Origin: Bradyrhizobiaceae bacterium PARB1
Lineage (GTDB): Bacteria; Pseudomonadota; Alphaproteobacteria; Rhizobiales; Xanthobacteraceae
NCBI GenBank assembly: GCA_002256345.1
Contig: NKIY01000003.1
Span: 62,001-126,000 of the forward strand
DNA length: 64,000 nucleotides
Reading direction: 5' to 3'
In this document: positions 55,445 through 64,000 of the stretch, piece by piece
Layout of the letters: each line of letters begins with the position of its first letter
Position numbering within the stretch: the stretch's first letter is position 1
Notes under the pieces: model-generated
What the model was told of the DNA's origin: nothing
Seen by the model: the letters and a program-made list of their open reading frames with translations, nothing else
Databases searched by the model: none
Made by a program: the position numbers and the translations under genes

Positions 55445-57598
55445 ATGACGGATTTGGTGGCGGGTCAAGGCATCGGCAGCCCGGGCGGCGGCGGCTTCGA
55501 TCTCGAGAAGCTAAAGGCCACGGTCCTGCGCGGCGACATCGCGCTCGCACTCGGCGTCCTGGTCATCCTGATCGTCCTGATCATGCCGCTGCCGGCATTC
55601 ATGCTGGATGTGTTCTTAGCGATCTCGATCACCATGTCGGTGCTGATCCTGATGACGGCGCTGTTCACCCAGACGCCGCTGGAATTCTCGTCGTTCCCGA
55701 CGGTGCTGCTGATCTCGACCATGCTGCGGCTGTCGCTGAACCTCGCTTCGACCCGCCTGATCCTGTCGCACGGCCATGAAGGCACCGCCGCCGCCGGCCA
55801 TGTCATCGAGGCGTTCGGCCATTTCGTGATGGGCGGCAATTTCGTCATCGGCGTGGTCGTGTTCGCGATCCTCTTGATCGTGAACTTCATCGTCATCACC
55901 AAGGGTTCGGGCCGTATCGCCGAAGTCGCCGCGCGCTTCCAGTTGGACTCGATGCCCGGCAAGCAGATGGCGATCGACGCCGACCTCTCCGCCGGCCTGA
56001 TCGATGAAGCCACCGCAAAGGCGCGCCGCAAGGATCTGGAAGACGAAAGCGGCTTCTTCGGCGCCATGGACGGTGCCTCGAAATTCGTGCGCGGCGACGC
56101 CATCGCCGGCCTGCTGATCACCGCCATCAATGTGGTCGGCGGCATCATCATCGGCGTCGCCCAGCAGGGCATGCCGTTCTCGGAAGCCGGCCGCACCTAT
56201 ACGCTGCTGACAGTGGGCGACGGCCTCGTCACCCAGGTTCCTGCCCTCATCGTCTCCACCGCGGCCGGCCTGCTCGTCTCCAAGGCGGGCATCACCGGCG
56301 CCGCCGACAAGACGCTGATGAAGCAGTTCTCCGGCTATCCGCAGGCGCTGGCCATGTCGGCCGGCGTGATGTTCACGCTGGCTTTGCTGCCGGGCATTCC
56401 GATGCTGCCCTTCGTTGCCCTCGGTGGTGGTGCTGGCTGGCTGGCTTACAGCGCCAGCAAGCGCAACAAGAACCAGAGGGCCACCGCCGCACAGCAGGCG
56501 GTGCCGGCTCCAGGCAGCCCGGCCGCTGCCGCAGCCGCGCAAGCGGCACAGGCGGCAGCGGACGAACCGATATCCGCGTCGCTGAAGATCGACGACCTCA
56601 AGATCGAACTCGGCTACGCGCTGCTGCCGCTGGTCAACGGGCCTGACGGCACCGACCGCCTGACCGAACAGATCAAGGCGCTGCGCAAGTCGCTGGCCGT
56701 CGAGATGGGTTTCGTGATGCCGTCGGTGCGCATCCTCGACAATGTCCAGCTCGAGGCCAACACCTACATCATCAAGATCAAGGAAGTCGAAGCCGGCACC
56801 GGCCGCATCTGGCCGAACCAGTTCATGGTCATGGATCCCGGCGGCGCCCAGGTGACCGTGCCGGGCATCCACACCACCGAACCGACCTTCGGCCTGCCTG
56901 CCACCTGGGTCGATGCGGCACTCAAGGAAGAAGCCTCGTTGAAGGGTTACACCGTCGTCGATGCCGCAACCGTGCTGTCGACGCATCTGACCGAATTGCT
57001 CAAGGGCAACATGTCGGACCTGCTCTCCTATGGCGAGGTGCAGAAGCTGCTCAAGGATCTGCCGAAGGAACAGGGCGAACTGGTCAAGGACATCGTCCCG
57101 GCGCTCATCACCGTCTCCGGCATCCAGCGCGTGCTTCAACTCCTTCTCACCGAACGCATCTCGGTGCGCGATCTGTCGACCATTCTCGAAGGCATTGCCG
57201 ACGCGCTCGCCTATTCTCGCAATCCGTCCACCATCGTCGAACATGTGCGTGCACGCCTCGCGCGCCAGATCTGCGCACAGAACACCTCCTATGCCGGCTA
57301 TCTGCCGCTCATCGCACTGTCGGCGCATTGGGAGCAGGCCTTCGCCGAGTCCATCATCGGCACCGGCGAGGAGCGCAGCCTGGCGATGCAGCCGTCGAAA
57401 CTGTCGGAATTCATGGTCGCGGTGCGCAACAGCTTCGAACAGGCCGCGCGCGAAGGCGAAGCCCCGGTGCTGGTCACCTCCGCAGGCATCCGGCCGTTCG
57501 TGCGATCGCTGGTCGAGCGATTCCGCTCGCAGACGACCGTTTTGTCGCAGGCGGAGATTCATCCCCGCGCCCGCCTGAAGACCGTCGGCAGCGTCTGA
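55445..57598 (+). CDS. flhA: Flagellar export apparatus protein FlhA
   Basis: Inner-membrane component of the flagellar type III export gate (717 residues). The N-terminal half has about eight hydrophobic segments with FHIPEP-family stretches: FSSFPTVLLISTMLRLSLNLASTRLIL, RIAEVAARFQLDSMPGKQMAIDADLSAGLID, and ESGFFGAMDGASKFVRGDAIAG. A linker rich in Ala/Gln follows (about 345-375), then the cytoplasmic ring domain (LELGYALLPLVNG-like). I chose ATG at 55445 (MTDLVAGQGIGSP) preceded by GGGGAAG; a longer reading is possible from 55298 but adds an unrelated segment. Confidence 0.96.
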   Translation: MTDLVAGQGIGSPGGGGFDLEKLKATVLRGDIALALGVLVILIVLIMPLPAFMLDVFLAISITMSVLILMTALFTQTPLEFSSFPTVLLISTMLRLSLNLASTRLILSHGHEGTAAAGHVIEAFGHFVMGGNFVIGVVVFAILLIVNFIVITKGSGRIAEVAARFQLDSMPGKQMAIDADLSAGLIDEATAKARRKDLEDESGFFGAMDGASKFVRGDAIAGLLITAINVVGGIIIGVAQQGMPFSEAGRTYTLLTVGDGLVTQVPALIVSTAAGLLVSKAGITGAADKTLMKQFSGYPQALAMSAGVMFTLALLPGIPMLPFVALGGGAGWLAYSASKRNKNQRATAAQQAVPAPGSPAAAAAAQAAQAAADEPISASLKIDDLKIELGYALLPLVNGPDGTDRLTEQIKALRKSLAVEMGFVMPSVRILDNVQLEANTYIIKIKEVEAGTGRIWPNQFMVMDPGGAQVTVPGIHTTEPTFGLPATWVDAALKEEASLKGYTVVDAATVLSTHLTELLKGNMSDLLSYGEVQKLLKDLPKEQGELVKDIVPALITVSGIQRVLQLLLTERISVRDLSTILEGIADALAYSRNPSTIVEHVRARLARQICAQNTSYAGYLPLIALSAHWEQAFAESIIGTGEERSLAMQPSKLSEFMVAVRNSFEQAAREGEAPVLVTSAGIRPFVRSLVERFRSQTTVLSQAEIHPRARLKTVGSV

Positions 57599-57926
57599 TC
57601 CGGAGTTCCATCGGGGCAAATCACCGCCAAATCGCCGATGCAAATTCGTCACACACAAGAGGCTTGCCGATTCGTAATGTTTCTTGGCCAGCCCGATACA
57701 AGCTGCGACAAACCTGACTATCTATCTGCAAATAAAAACATATTTTCAAATACCCCGTTCTGACCGACCGCCAGAGCGGTGTGAGATCACGGACTCTCAC
57801 CGTCTTGTGATCGCCAACCTGGAACGTCAGCCCTCGATTTTACGTTTCTTGCCACACACATGATGAACCTGACGATGAAAGCTCGACACCAACGAGTAGT
57901 CAGGAAGTGAACGGCAGGAGCGTTCG
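57599..57926. other. Intergenic region after flhA, no gene seen
   Basis: About 328 bases. It contains an AT-rich tract at about 57720-57757 and nothing I can identify as a gene or strong terminator. It presumably carries the promoter of the following small membrane-protein gene. Confidence 0.5.
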
Positions 57927-58127
57927 ATGAACCACTCGATTTACAGCGCGGATCGCATGACCCACCTGAAAGTGGTCGTCGTTGCCTTGGTCGCCGGTAT
58001 TTTCGTGGCCGGTGTCGGCATCTCGTCGCGCATGAATTCAGACCAAGGCTACACGCAGACCGCGCGCACCATCAAAGCCGGCGCGCCCGTGACGACGGCA
58101 ACGTCGACGACGAGCATGGTCCGCTAA
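57927..58127 (+). CDS. Small single-pass membrane protein
   Basis: 66 residues, MNHSIYSADRMTHLKVVVVALVAGIFVAGVGISSR then a short Thr/Ser-rich tail. One membrane segment (about 14-34). A GGAG ribosome-binding site lies upstream and a clear terminator at 58219-58250 follows, supporting a real monocistronic gene. Likely anchored with its short tail outside. Function unknown. Confidence 0.7.
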   Translation: MNHSIYSADRMTHLKVVVVALVAGIFVAGVGISSRMNSDQGYTQTARTIKAGAPVTTATSTTSMVR

Positions 58128-58218
58128 CGAGTTTTACGAATTCGCATGCCGATGTCCCCCAAGGTCGTCATGCGATAACGCAGCAGACCCCACTCCCCCC
58201 AAGTGGACTGCTAAATGG

Positions 58219-58250
58219 AAAACGCCCGCTCCCCACGGGCGTTTTTCTTT
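58219..58250 (+). terminator. Intrinsic terminator
   Basis: AACGCCCG (58221-58228) pairs with CGGGCGTT (58236-58243), loop CTCCCCA, followed by a T-rich run TTTTCTTTT. It ends the small membrane-protein transcript. Confidence 0.85.
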
Positions 58251-58285
58251 TGTGTAGTTCTTTGTGTAGTTGAGCCCCACAGTCC

Positions 58286-58445
58286 GCCCTCATGGTGAGG
58301 AGGCGTAGCGGCGCAATTGCGCTACTGACAGCGCCGTCTCGAACCATGAGTCGATGAAGCTCGGAGCTTGCGGCCATCCCCCAGCGAATGGCTTCGCCAT
58401 TCGCAAAGAGACGCCGCGCTTTGCGCGGCTCCTCAGGATGAGGGC
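58286..58445. repeat. Palindromic intergenic repeat (GCCCTCAT type)
   Basis: The ends GCCCTCATGGTGAGGAG (58286-58302) and CTCCTCAGGATGAGGGC (58429-58445) are inverted copies matching at 15 of 17 positions. A perfect inner hairpin CGAATGGC/GCCATTCG lies near 58385-58403. Typical of a dispersed Bradyrhizobium-group element. Confidence 0.75.
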
Positions 58446-58467
58446 AGTGCTATAACCGCGCCGAATA

Positions 58468-59343
58468 TTACTTCGGCGGCGGCACCGTTTCGATGAGCTT
58501 GCCGGTGAACACGATCGGGCCTGTCGCGGAGCCGGTGGGCGATCCGCCTTCGGGCTCAAGGGTCACGGCATAAGTGGCCTGATTGACGGTGTCCGGATCG
58601 TAAGCCGCGAGCGCTGCACGCGTTGTGAATTCATCACCGCCGATCACGCCGAGCGAACGCGGTGCCTGGAACTTGTCGGACACGATCCAGAGTTCGTAGC
58701 TCTTGCCCGTCTGCGGCTCGGCGCCGACACGGCGGACCGTAAAATTCTTGGTCGCGGCATCGACGGTGAGAATGAAGGCCGGCGATGACGCGTCGGTCTG
58801 CAGCAGAGCGACATATTGCGACTGGGCAGCCAGTTGCTGCGGAGTCTGCGCGGGCGCCTGAACGACCTGAACCTCGGCCTTCGGACGCAGACCGGCCGGC
58901 AAGAGATCGGGACGCGTCACCTGTACACCGATCAGAGCGATGAGCGCGGCAGCGATGGCGCCCATTGCGGTCGCAACACCACGCCAGCGTTGCGCACGGC
59001 GGGCGAGATCGATGACATTGGAATTGTCGGCCTGTACAGGCTCGCGCACGGATTCGGCAGCGGGCGCGGGCGCGGGCTCCGGCATCGACGGCAGCACGAT
59101 CGGCGCCTGCGGGCCTGACAAGCCGATGGCGGTGCGGATGTTCTCCCACACCTGCGGGCGCGGTTCGACGAGGCCAACCATCTGGTTGAGCACGGCGAGC
59201 GCGCGCTCCCACGATTCCACGACGGCCGCGTAGTTCGGGTCGACCGTCATCATCTGTTCGACCTGCGCACGCTCATCGGCATCGAGCGTGCCGAGCGCAT
59301 ATTCCGCAGCGAGTGCGATATGATCTTCGCTATAGTCCATCAT
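58468..59343 (-). CDS. Anti-sigma factor, RskA/anti-sigma-K type
   Basis: About 291-residue membrane anti-sigma factor paired with the ECF sigma gene. The N-terminal cytoplasmic part (EDHIALAAEYALGTLDADERAQVEQ) matches the anti-sigma-binding helix region, one membrane segment lies near residues 124-142, and the periplasmic C-terminal half carries the RskA domain (FILTVDAATKNFTVRRVGAEP, GKSYELWIVSD, AVTLEPEGGSPTG). The ATG pair at 59343/59340 overlaps the sigma gene stop, so the two are coupled. The released signal is unknown. Confidence 0.9.
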   Translation of the reverse strand: MMDYSEDHIALAAEYALGTLDADERAQVEQMMTVDPNYAAVVESWERALAVLNQMVGLVEPRPQVWENIRTAIGLSGPQAPIVLPSMPEPAPAPAAESVREPVQADNSNVIDLARRAQRWRGVATAMGAIAAALIALIGVQVTRPDLLPAGLRPKAEVQVVQAPAQTPQQLAAQSQYVALLQTDASSPAFILTVDAATKNFTVRRVGAEPQTGKSYELWIVSDKFQAPRSLGVIGGDEFTTRAALAAYDPDTVNQATYAVTLEPEGGSPTGSATGPIVFTGKLIETVPPPK

Positions 59344-59888
59344 GCCAGTCCCAGACATGCGCGGATATCCAACATGCTCCGGCGCAGCCACGTCTTCACG
59401 GTGTTCACCGGCTTCTCGAATTTCACCGCCAGTTGTTCACGGCTCCAGCCATTGTAGTAAGCAAGCAGCACCAGCTTCTGCCGTTCCGGCTCGAGCTGCC
59501 CGACGCATTCGAGCAGGCGCCGCAACTCTTCGGTCATCTCGCGGCGCGCGAGCGGATCGGGCGTATCGGCGGCGACTTCCATGGCGGCCGGCTCTTCCTC
59601 TATCGACGTCTCGCCTTTCTTGCGCACGACATCGATCGCGCGATTGCGCGCTATCGAAGCCATCCATGTGATCGGCGATGCGACGCCGGGGTTGAACTGG
59701 CCGGCGTTGTTCCAGATCTTGACATAGACCTCCTGGATGACTTCTTCCGCGAGGTCCTGTCTGCGCAAGATACGGAGAACGACACCGAACAGTTTCGCAC
59801 GCGTAGCGGTATAAAGGCGTTCGAATGCAGCTTCATCGCCTTTTGCCACTGCAGCGATGAGCCAGACCAGTTCTGCCGGCGTGAGCAT
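59340..59888 (-). CDS. ECF RNA polymerase sigma factor
   Basis: 182-residue extracytoplasmic-function sigma factor of the SigK/RpoE-like group. Region 2 is seen in EAAFERLYTATRAKLFGVVLRILR, DLAEEVIQEVYVKIW, WMASIARNRAIDVVRKK; region 4 in LVLLAYYNGWSREQLAVKFEKPVNTVKTWLRRSM (helix-turn-helix). It is the upstream gene of the sigma/anti-sigma pair. It lacks the PhyR-linked features of the general-stress EcfG, so it is more likely a specific-stress regulator. Confidence 0.93.
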   Translation of the reverse strand: MLTPAELVWLIAAVAKGDEAAFERLYTATRAKLFGVVLRILRRQDLAEEVIQEVYVKIWNNAGQFNPGVASPITWMASIARNRAIDVVRKKGETSIEEEPAAMEVAADTPDPLARREMTEELRRLLECVGQLEPERQKLVLLAYYNGWSREQLAVKFEKPVNTVKTWLRRSMLDIRACLGLA

Positions 59889-60076
59889 CCCGTCTCCTCG
59901 ACCTGAAATTACCTTTCACTGCATGATCAACTCACGCAGCGGTATTCCCGACTCGTAACATGAATACCGGCGCGCAAGCCATGATGCTTGTTCGCGCTGT
60001 GGATACACGCCAATGAAAAACCCGGACCTTGCGGCCCGGGTTCATTCGTCAGATCAGCGATGCGCTTCGATAAAAC

Positions 60077-60200
60077 TGTGTCCCGGGCGCGATGCGATGC
60101 GCAGCATTGCTTCGCAGAACCGGGACAGTATCAAGCTCCGAGCCTTTGGCGGTCCCGGCTCTGCGAGGCGGCACTTCGCGCCGCATCGCGTCCGGGACAC
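60077..60200. repeat. Dispersed palindromic repeat (copy B)
   Basis: The ends TGTGTCCCGGGCGCG (60077-60091) and CGCGTCCGGGACAC (60187-60200) are inverted copies. The interior again has GCAGAACCGGGACAG and GTCCCGGCTCTGCG arms. Same element family as 9265-9404. It occupies most of the gap between the ECF sigma gene and fliJ. Confidence 0.8.
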
Positions 60201-60224
60201 GATTCCCCCGGAATGCAATTCGTC

Positions 60225-60644
60225 TCAGGCCACCGCGCCGATGCGGGCGCGCATCAGGCCGATGCTGTCGAGATCAGCCTGCTCGCGGGCATTCTCTTCC
60301 TCGCGGGCACGGGCCTGATCGCGCTCGTCGAGCAGTTCGACCTTCTTGAGTTCTTCGAAGGCTTCGGCAAGCAGCGCCTTGGCGTCTTCGAGCTGGCCGC
60401 GGAGTTCGTCGGCCGAGCGGGTCAGGTTTTCGCGGCGCTGGATCGCGGCCTTCGCATAGGTCGGGTAAGCGAAGTGCGAGGGATCCTGGATGCCGGCGCG
60501 GTCCTGTTCAGTCTGGATCTCGCGCTCGAGATCGACGGACATGCGCTGGAAGTCGGCGATCATGCCTTCGATCTGATTGACGCGGCGGCGCTTCTCGTCG
60601 ACCTGAAACTTCTTCAGGCGGATCAGGGTGTCACGTGACTTCAT
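60225..60644 (-). CDS. fliJ: Flagellar export protein FliJ
   Basis: 139-residue export chaperone-like protein, nearly all alpha-helical coiled coil (KKFQVDEKRRRVNQIEGMIADFQRMSVDLEREI), typical of FliJ, which contacts FliI and FlhA. The ATG at 60644 (MKSRDTLIRLKKF) has GGGGAG 8 bases upstream; the longer frame to 60725 is not FliJ-like. It follows fliI on the same strand after about 109 bases. Confidence 0.9.
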   Translation of the reverse strand: MKSRDTLIRLKKFQVDEKRRRVNQIEGMIADFQRMSVDLEREIQTEQDRAGIQDPSHFAYPTYAKAAIQRRENLTRSADELRGQLEDAKALLAEAFEELKKVELLDERDQARAREEENAREQADLDSIGLMRARIGAVA

Positions 60645-60753
60645 CGACTCATACTCCCCAGAAGTCCCAGTCTCAAAGCGGGACAATACCAGCCGCCCGA
60701 ACAGGGACAGCCGGCTGAATTCCATCTCTGGCGATCATGATGCCGCGACAAAG

Positions 60754-62079
60754 TTAGCGTTCCGTTGCCAAACTACCAACGATTTGTTGCAGTTGCTGGT
60801 ATCCTTCCAGCAATCCACATACCTCGTCCTTGCGCTGCCGCAGGAAGGCTTCAAGCGGCTCGTGCAGAGCGATGGCCTCGTCCACCTCCGGGCTGGAACC
60901 GGCGCGATAGGCGCCGAGGCGGATCAGCTCCTCCATGTCGGAATAGGTCGCCATGATCTGGCGGGCGCGGGTGATGGTCGGCAGATAGGCCGGATCGCAG
61001 GAGCGCGGCATGGTGCGCGAAACGGATTTCAGGATGTTGATGGCGGGATAGCGCCCGCGCTCGGCAATGCCGCGCTGCATCACGATATGACCATCGAGAA
61101 TGCCGCGAACCGCGTCCGCCACGGGCTCGTTGTGATCGTCGCCATCGACCAGCACCGTGAAGATCGCGGTGATGGAGCCTTCGTCTGTACCCGGCCCGGC
61201 CCGCTCCAGCAGTTTTGGCAGTTCGGTGAAGACCGTCGGCGTATAGCCCTTGGCGGTGGGCGGCTCACCGACGGACAGGCCGATCTCGCGCTGCGCCATG
61301 GCGAAGCGCGTGACCGAGTCCATCATGCACATGACGTCCTTGCCCTCGTCGCGGAAGTATTCCGAGATGGACAAAGTGAGATAGGCCGCCTGGCGGCGCA
61401 TCAACGCCGGCTCGTCCGAGGTCGCCACCACTACCACGGCGCGGGCGAGACCTTCCTCGCCGAGATCCTCCTGCAGGAACTCCTGCACCTCGCGGCCACG
61501 CTCGCCGATCAGGCCGATGACGGAGACATCGGCATCGACATTGCGGGCCAGCATCGAGAGCAGCACCGACTTGCCGACGCCGGAACCGGCGAAGATGCCC
61601 ATGCGCTGGCCGCGGCAGCAGGTGAGAAAGGTGTTCATGGAACGGACGCCGAGATCCAGCGGCGCACCGACACGCTTGCGCGAATGCGCCGGCGGCGGCG
61701 CTGCACGATAGGGCATCGGCGCCGGGCCTTGCGGCAGCGGGCCCTTGCCATCGATGGGCTCGCCCATGGCATTGACCACGCGGCCCAGCCAGCCGATCGA
61801 CGGCCGCACCATGCTGGCGGCATTGGCGATGACCGCGCGGCAGCCGCGACGGACGCCTTCAAGTCCGGCGAAAGGCATCACCACAGCATTGTCGCCGGAG
61901 AAGCCGATTACCTCGGCGGGGATGAAACGATTGGTGCCGGTCTCGATGACGATGCGCGCGCCGACCGACATGGCGTGAATGGGGCCGGCGATCTCCACCA
62001 TGAGACCGCGTACGCCGACAACGCGCCCGTAGATGTTGACGCCGTCGATATCTGCGATCTGCTCGGCGAGTGCCTTCAC
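60754..62079 (-). CDS. fliI: Flagellum-specific ATPase FliI
   Basis: Energises flagellar type III export (441 residues, F1-beta-like). Walker A is AGSGVGKS (about 164-171), Walker B-like segment [22 protein letters not shown], and the FliI signature [11 protein letters not shown]-like [18 protein letters not shown]. An N-terminal beta-barrel domain and C-terminal helical domain complete it. Translation starts at GTG 62079. A candidate CtrA box lies 110 bases upstream. It precedes fliJ. Confidence 0.96.
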   Translation of the reverse strand: MKALAEQIADIDGVNIYGRVVGVRGLMVEIAGPIHAMSVGARIVIETGTNRFIPAEVIGFSGDNAVVMPFAGLEGVRRGCRAVIANAASMVRPSIGWLGRVVNAMGEPIDGKGPLPQGPAPMPYRAAPPPAHSRKRVGAPLDLGVRSMNTFLTCCRGQRMGIFAGSGVGKSVLLSMLARNVDADVSVIGLIGERGREVQEFLQEDLGEEGLARAVVVVATSDEPALMRRQAAYLTLSISEYFRDEGKDVMCMMDSVTRFAMAQREIGLSVGEPPTAKGYTPTVFTELPKLLERAGPGTDEGSITAIFTVLVDGDDHNEPVADAVRGILDGHIVMQRGIAERGRYPAINILKSVSRTMPRSCDPAYLPTITRARQIMATYSDMEELIRLGAYRAGSSPEVDEAIALHEPLEAFLRQRKDEVCGLLEGYQQLQQIVGSLATER

Positions 62080-62187
62080 GTTACACGCGCTTCCAGATTG
62101 CTGAGACCTTCACCGCCACATCCTCGCCTTCAAAGTGAATGCTTCGTAGCGAAAGCTTTAAAGTTTCGCCTCATTGCTGCCGGGCTC

Positions 62188-62202
62188 TTAACCCCGTGTT
62201 TA
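62188..62202. promoter_or_regulatory. Candidate CtrA box upstream of fliI
   Basis: TTAA (62188-62191), 7 bases, TTTA (62199-62202): one base from the TTAA-N7-TTAA CtrA consensus. It lies in the 440-base gap between the divergent fliI and ctrA genes, about 110 bases before the fliI start. Confidence 0.45.
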
Positions 62203-62272
62203 CCCGCATCATTAATCATTCTCTCACTGTCTTGGATGACTGAGAGCATTCGCGCCGGCAGAATGGCGGTGC

Positions 62273-62440
62273 GAGTCGATGGAGCGGGCTAACCCCTTCT
62301 CCTCATGCGGAACTTGAGTGGATACGGGTACAAAAAGAGTCTTTCGAGCAACATCTTAGTGCGATTCGAAAAAAATTGCACGACACGGCTTGCGCGGAAG
62401 AATCAGCATTTGTTAACCATATCCCGTCAGGATCCGAATC
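62273..62440. promoter_or_regulatory. Four GANTC (CcrM) sites upstream of ctrA
   Basis: GANTC occurs at 62273-62277 (GAGTC), 62363-62367 (GATTC), 62400-62404 (GAATC) and 62436-62440 (GAATC), all within 250 bases of the ctrA start. About one would be expected by chance in this length. In Caulobacter, CcrM methylation of GANTC in a ctrA promoter tunes transcription with replication. The remainder of the 62080-62519 gap shows no gene. Confidence 0.55.
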
Positions 62441-62519
62441 AGTTGTTCGTAGGCGTTTCTTGGTGCCGCAAGTATGGCGGCCGACCTGACGCCCAGCACG
62501 GCGACTAAAGGGGACTGGC

Positions 62520-63221
<702 letters not shown>

Positions 63222-63249
63222 TCGCCTGACTTCCCCAAACGTTCTCACG

Positions 63250-63280
63250 AAAAACCCGCCGCAAGGCGGGTTTTTTGTTT
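63250..63280 (+). terminator. Intrinsic terminator after ctrA
   Basis: AAAAACCCGCC (63250-63260) and GGCGGGTTTTT (63265-63275) form an 11-base perfect stem with loop GCAA, followed by a T-run. The A-run on the other side makes it bidirectional, serving also the convergent PLD-like gene. Confidence 0.95.
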
Positions 63281-63303
63281 GCGGGAAGCTCACCCCCAAG
63301 CGA

Positions 63304-64000
63304 TCAGCGCTTGCGGGTGGATTTCTTCTTCGGCGCCTTCTTCGCGGCCTTCTTGGTCGCCTTTGCCGTCGTCTTCTTCACTGTCTTTTTCTTCGCCGCA
63401 GTTTTCTTGGTTGCAGTTTTCTTGACGGTCTTTTTCTTGGTGACCTTCTTCTTCACGCTCTTCTTCGCAGCCTTCTTGCTGGAAGGCTTGGCGGTCTTGA
63501 CCGCAGACTTCTTCACGGCCGCAGCTTTCTTCGCAGCTGGCTTCTTGGTCACTTTCTTTTTGGGTGCCGTGGACGTCTTGGGCGCCGCGGCAGCCTTTCC
63601 GGCATCGCTCTTCGGCGGTGCTGAAGCACTCCCGGCGGGCGCGGTCGCTGCATTGTCCAGATCGGACGCGGCCGAAAGCCAGAAACGCAGTTCCGGCGAC
63701 TTTTCGTCGGCGCCCTTGATGTAACGTTCCTGCCAGGTGTCGTCGGGCTGCAGCGGCTTGCCGAACATGTCCGGCTTCTGCTTCAGCCAGTAGCGCCACG
63801 CATAGTGATCATAGATATCGAGGACGTGGCAGGCATAGGCTTCGGCGAGGCCGCGATGGCCGCGGACGATTACCATGTTCTCGTCATTGTTGTGCGAGGC
63901 GCGGAAACCGAGATTGTGCGAGCCGGTGACAACAGCGCAATCCTTGCTGAACGGATCGACCACCACGATCTTGTTGTGAATGATCGCGAAGCCGTATTTC
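63304..64000 (-). CDS. Phospholipase-D-like protein with Lys/Ala-rich H1-like tail (5' end outside window)
   Basis: The frame is open at the window's right edge, so the N-terminus is missing. The first visible residues contain a PLD HKD motif: HNKIVVVDPF followed by TGSHN (His, Lys, Asp and the GSxN element). About 70 residues later the domain ends (ELRFWLSAASDLDNA) and a tail of about 100 residues follows, made almost only of Lys, Ala, Thr and Val (KKKVTKKPAAKK repeats), like histone H1/AlgP tails. The HKD motif suggests phosphodiesterase or nuclease activity; the tail suggests nucleic acid binding. Both are inference. Confidence 0.85.
   Translation of the reverse strand, partial: KYGFAIIHNKIVVVDPFSKDCAVVTGSHNLGFRASHNNDENMVIVRGHRGLAEAYACHVLDIYDHYAWRYWLKQKPDMFGKPLQPDDTWQERYIKGADEKSPELRFWLSAASDLDNAATAPAGSASAPPKSDAGKAAAAPKTSTAPKKKVTKKPAAKKAAAVKKSAVKTAKPSSKKAAKKSVKKKVTKKKTVKKTATKKTAAKKKTVKKTTAKATKKAAKKAPKKKSTRKR

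Noticed and set aside
55616-57658. Minus-strand open frame of 680 codons opposite flhA
   Set aside because: Shadow of flhA codon bias; low-complexity His/Arg/Gly composition and no family features.
60628-62292. Plus-strand open frame of 554 codons opposite fliI
   Set aside because: Antisense shadow of fliI; the fliI reading carries all ATPase motifs.

Overview
The window looks like the chromosome of a free-living alphaproteobacterium of the Bradyrhizobium/Rhodopseudomonas/Afipia/Tardiphaga group. This rests on GC-rich coding DNA, a CtrA response regulator preceded by GANTC sites, pqqABCDE order, divergent ligD/ku genes, DUF3309/DUF6894/DUF6496-type small proteins, and many intergenic palindromes of the kind scattered through those genomes. 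The genus cannot be fixed from the sequence alone. No phage, IS element, CRISPR array or replication origin was seen.

Layout. 1-1.6 kb: end of a NitT/TauT/SsuBC-type ABC importer (permease cut by the window edge, ATPase complete). 1.7-3.8 kb: tight operon amidase - glutathione peroxidase - DUF3297. 3.8-4.45 kb: gene-free, with a structured repeat. 4.45-6.5 kb: diheme cytochrome c and a PQQ-type (sorbosone dehydrogenase-like) periplasmic dehydrogenase. 7.1-12.6 kb: pqqA-B-C-D-E with an alpha/beta hydrolase and a two-repeat protein of unknown function; two terminator-like hairpins and a dispersed palindrome lie inside the pqq genes. 12.8-20.3 kb: oxidative pentose-phosphate operon (tal-pgi fusion, gnd, zwf, pgl, gntK, HAD phosphatase). 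20.3-38.3 kb: a large alpha-glucan/trehalose cluster (GH15 enzyme and malQ on the minus strand; glgE, treS-maltokinase, glgB, glgX, treZ, treY on the plus strand, mostly overlapping or abutting). 38.5-43.7 kb: PHA-granule-type protein, DUF3309, divergent NHEJ genes ligD/ku, and small secreted and Lys-rich proteins. 43.8-51.2 kb: DapA-like protein lacking the catalytic lysine, oxalate/formate-type antiporter, TusA-like protein, mobA, two orphan substrate-binding proteins and a DUF1328 protein. 51.3 kb: tRNA with CAT anticodon (probably Ile2). 51.5-55 kb: small accessory proteins, an atypical CDF-family protein and an MFS transporter. 55.4-63.2 kb: flagellar export and cell-cycle block (flhA, an ECF sigma/anti-sigma pair, fliJ, fliI, ctrA). 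63.3-64 kb: partial phospholipase-D-like protein with a histone-H1-like tail.

How the genes fit together (inference). PQQ made by pqqABCDE could serve the nearby dehydrogenase, with the diheme cytochrome as electron acceptor. Gluconate from such periplasmic oxidation could enter through GntK into the pentose-phosphate operon. In the glucan cluster TreS-Mak makes maltose-1-phosphate for GlgE, GlgB branches the polymer, and GlgX/TreY/TreZ convert it back to trehalose; glgC and glgA are absent from the window. Trehalose production next to Ku/LigD end-joining suggests a desiccation/stationary-phase survival block. CtrA-like boxes upstream of flhA and fliI, with ctrA itself in the same stretch, suggest cell-cycle control of flagellar export.

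Nothing here is clearly a wholly new system. The best candidates for unusual biology are the lysine-less DapA homologue, the CDF homologue with a degenerate metal site, the strong hairpins within the pqq genes, the GANTC/CtrA-box architecture, and the PLD protein with the H1-like tail.
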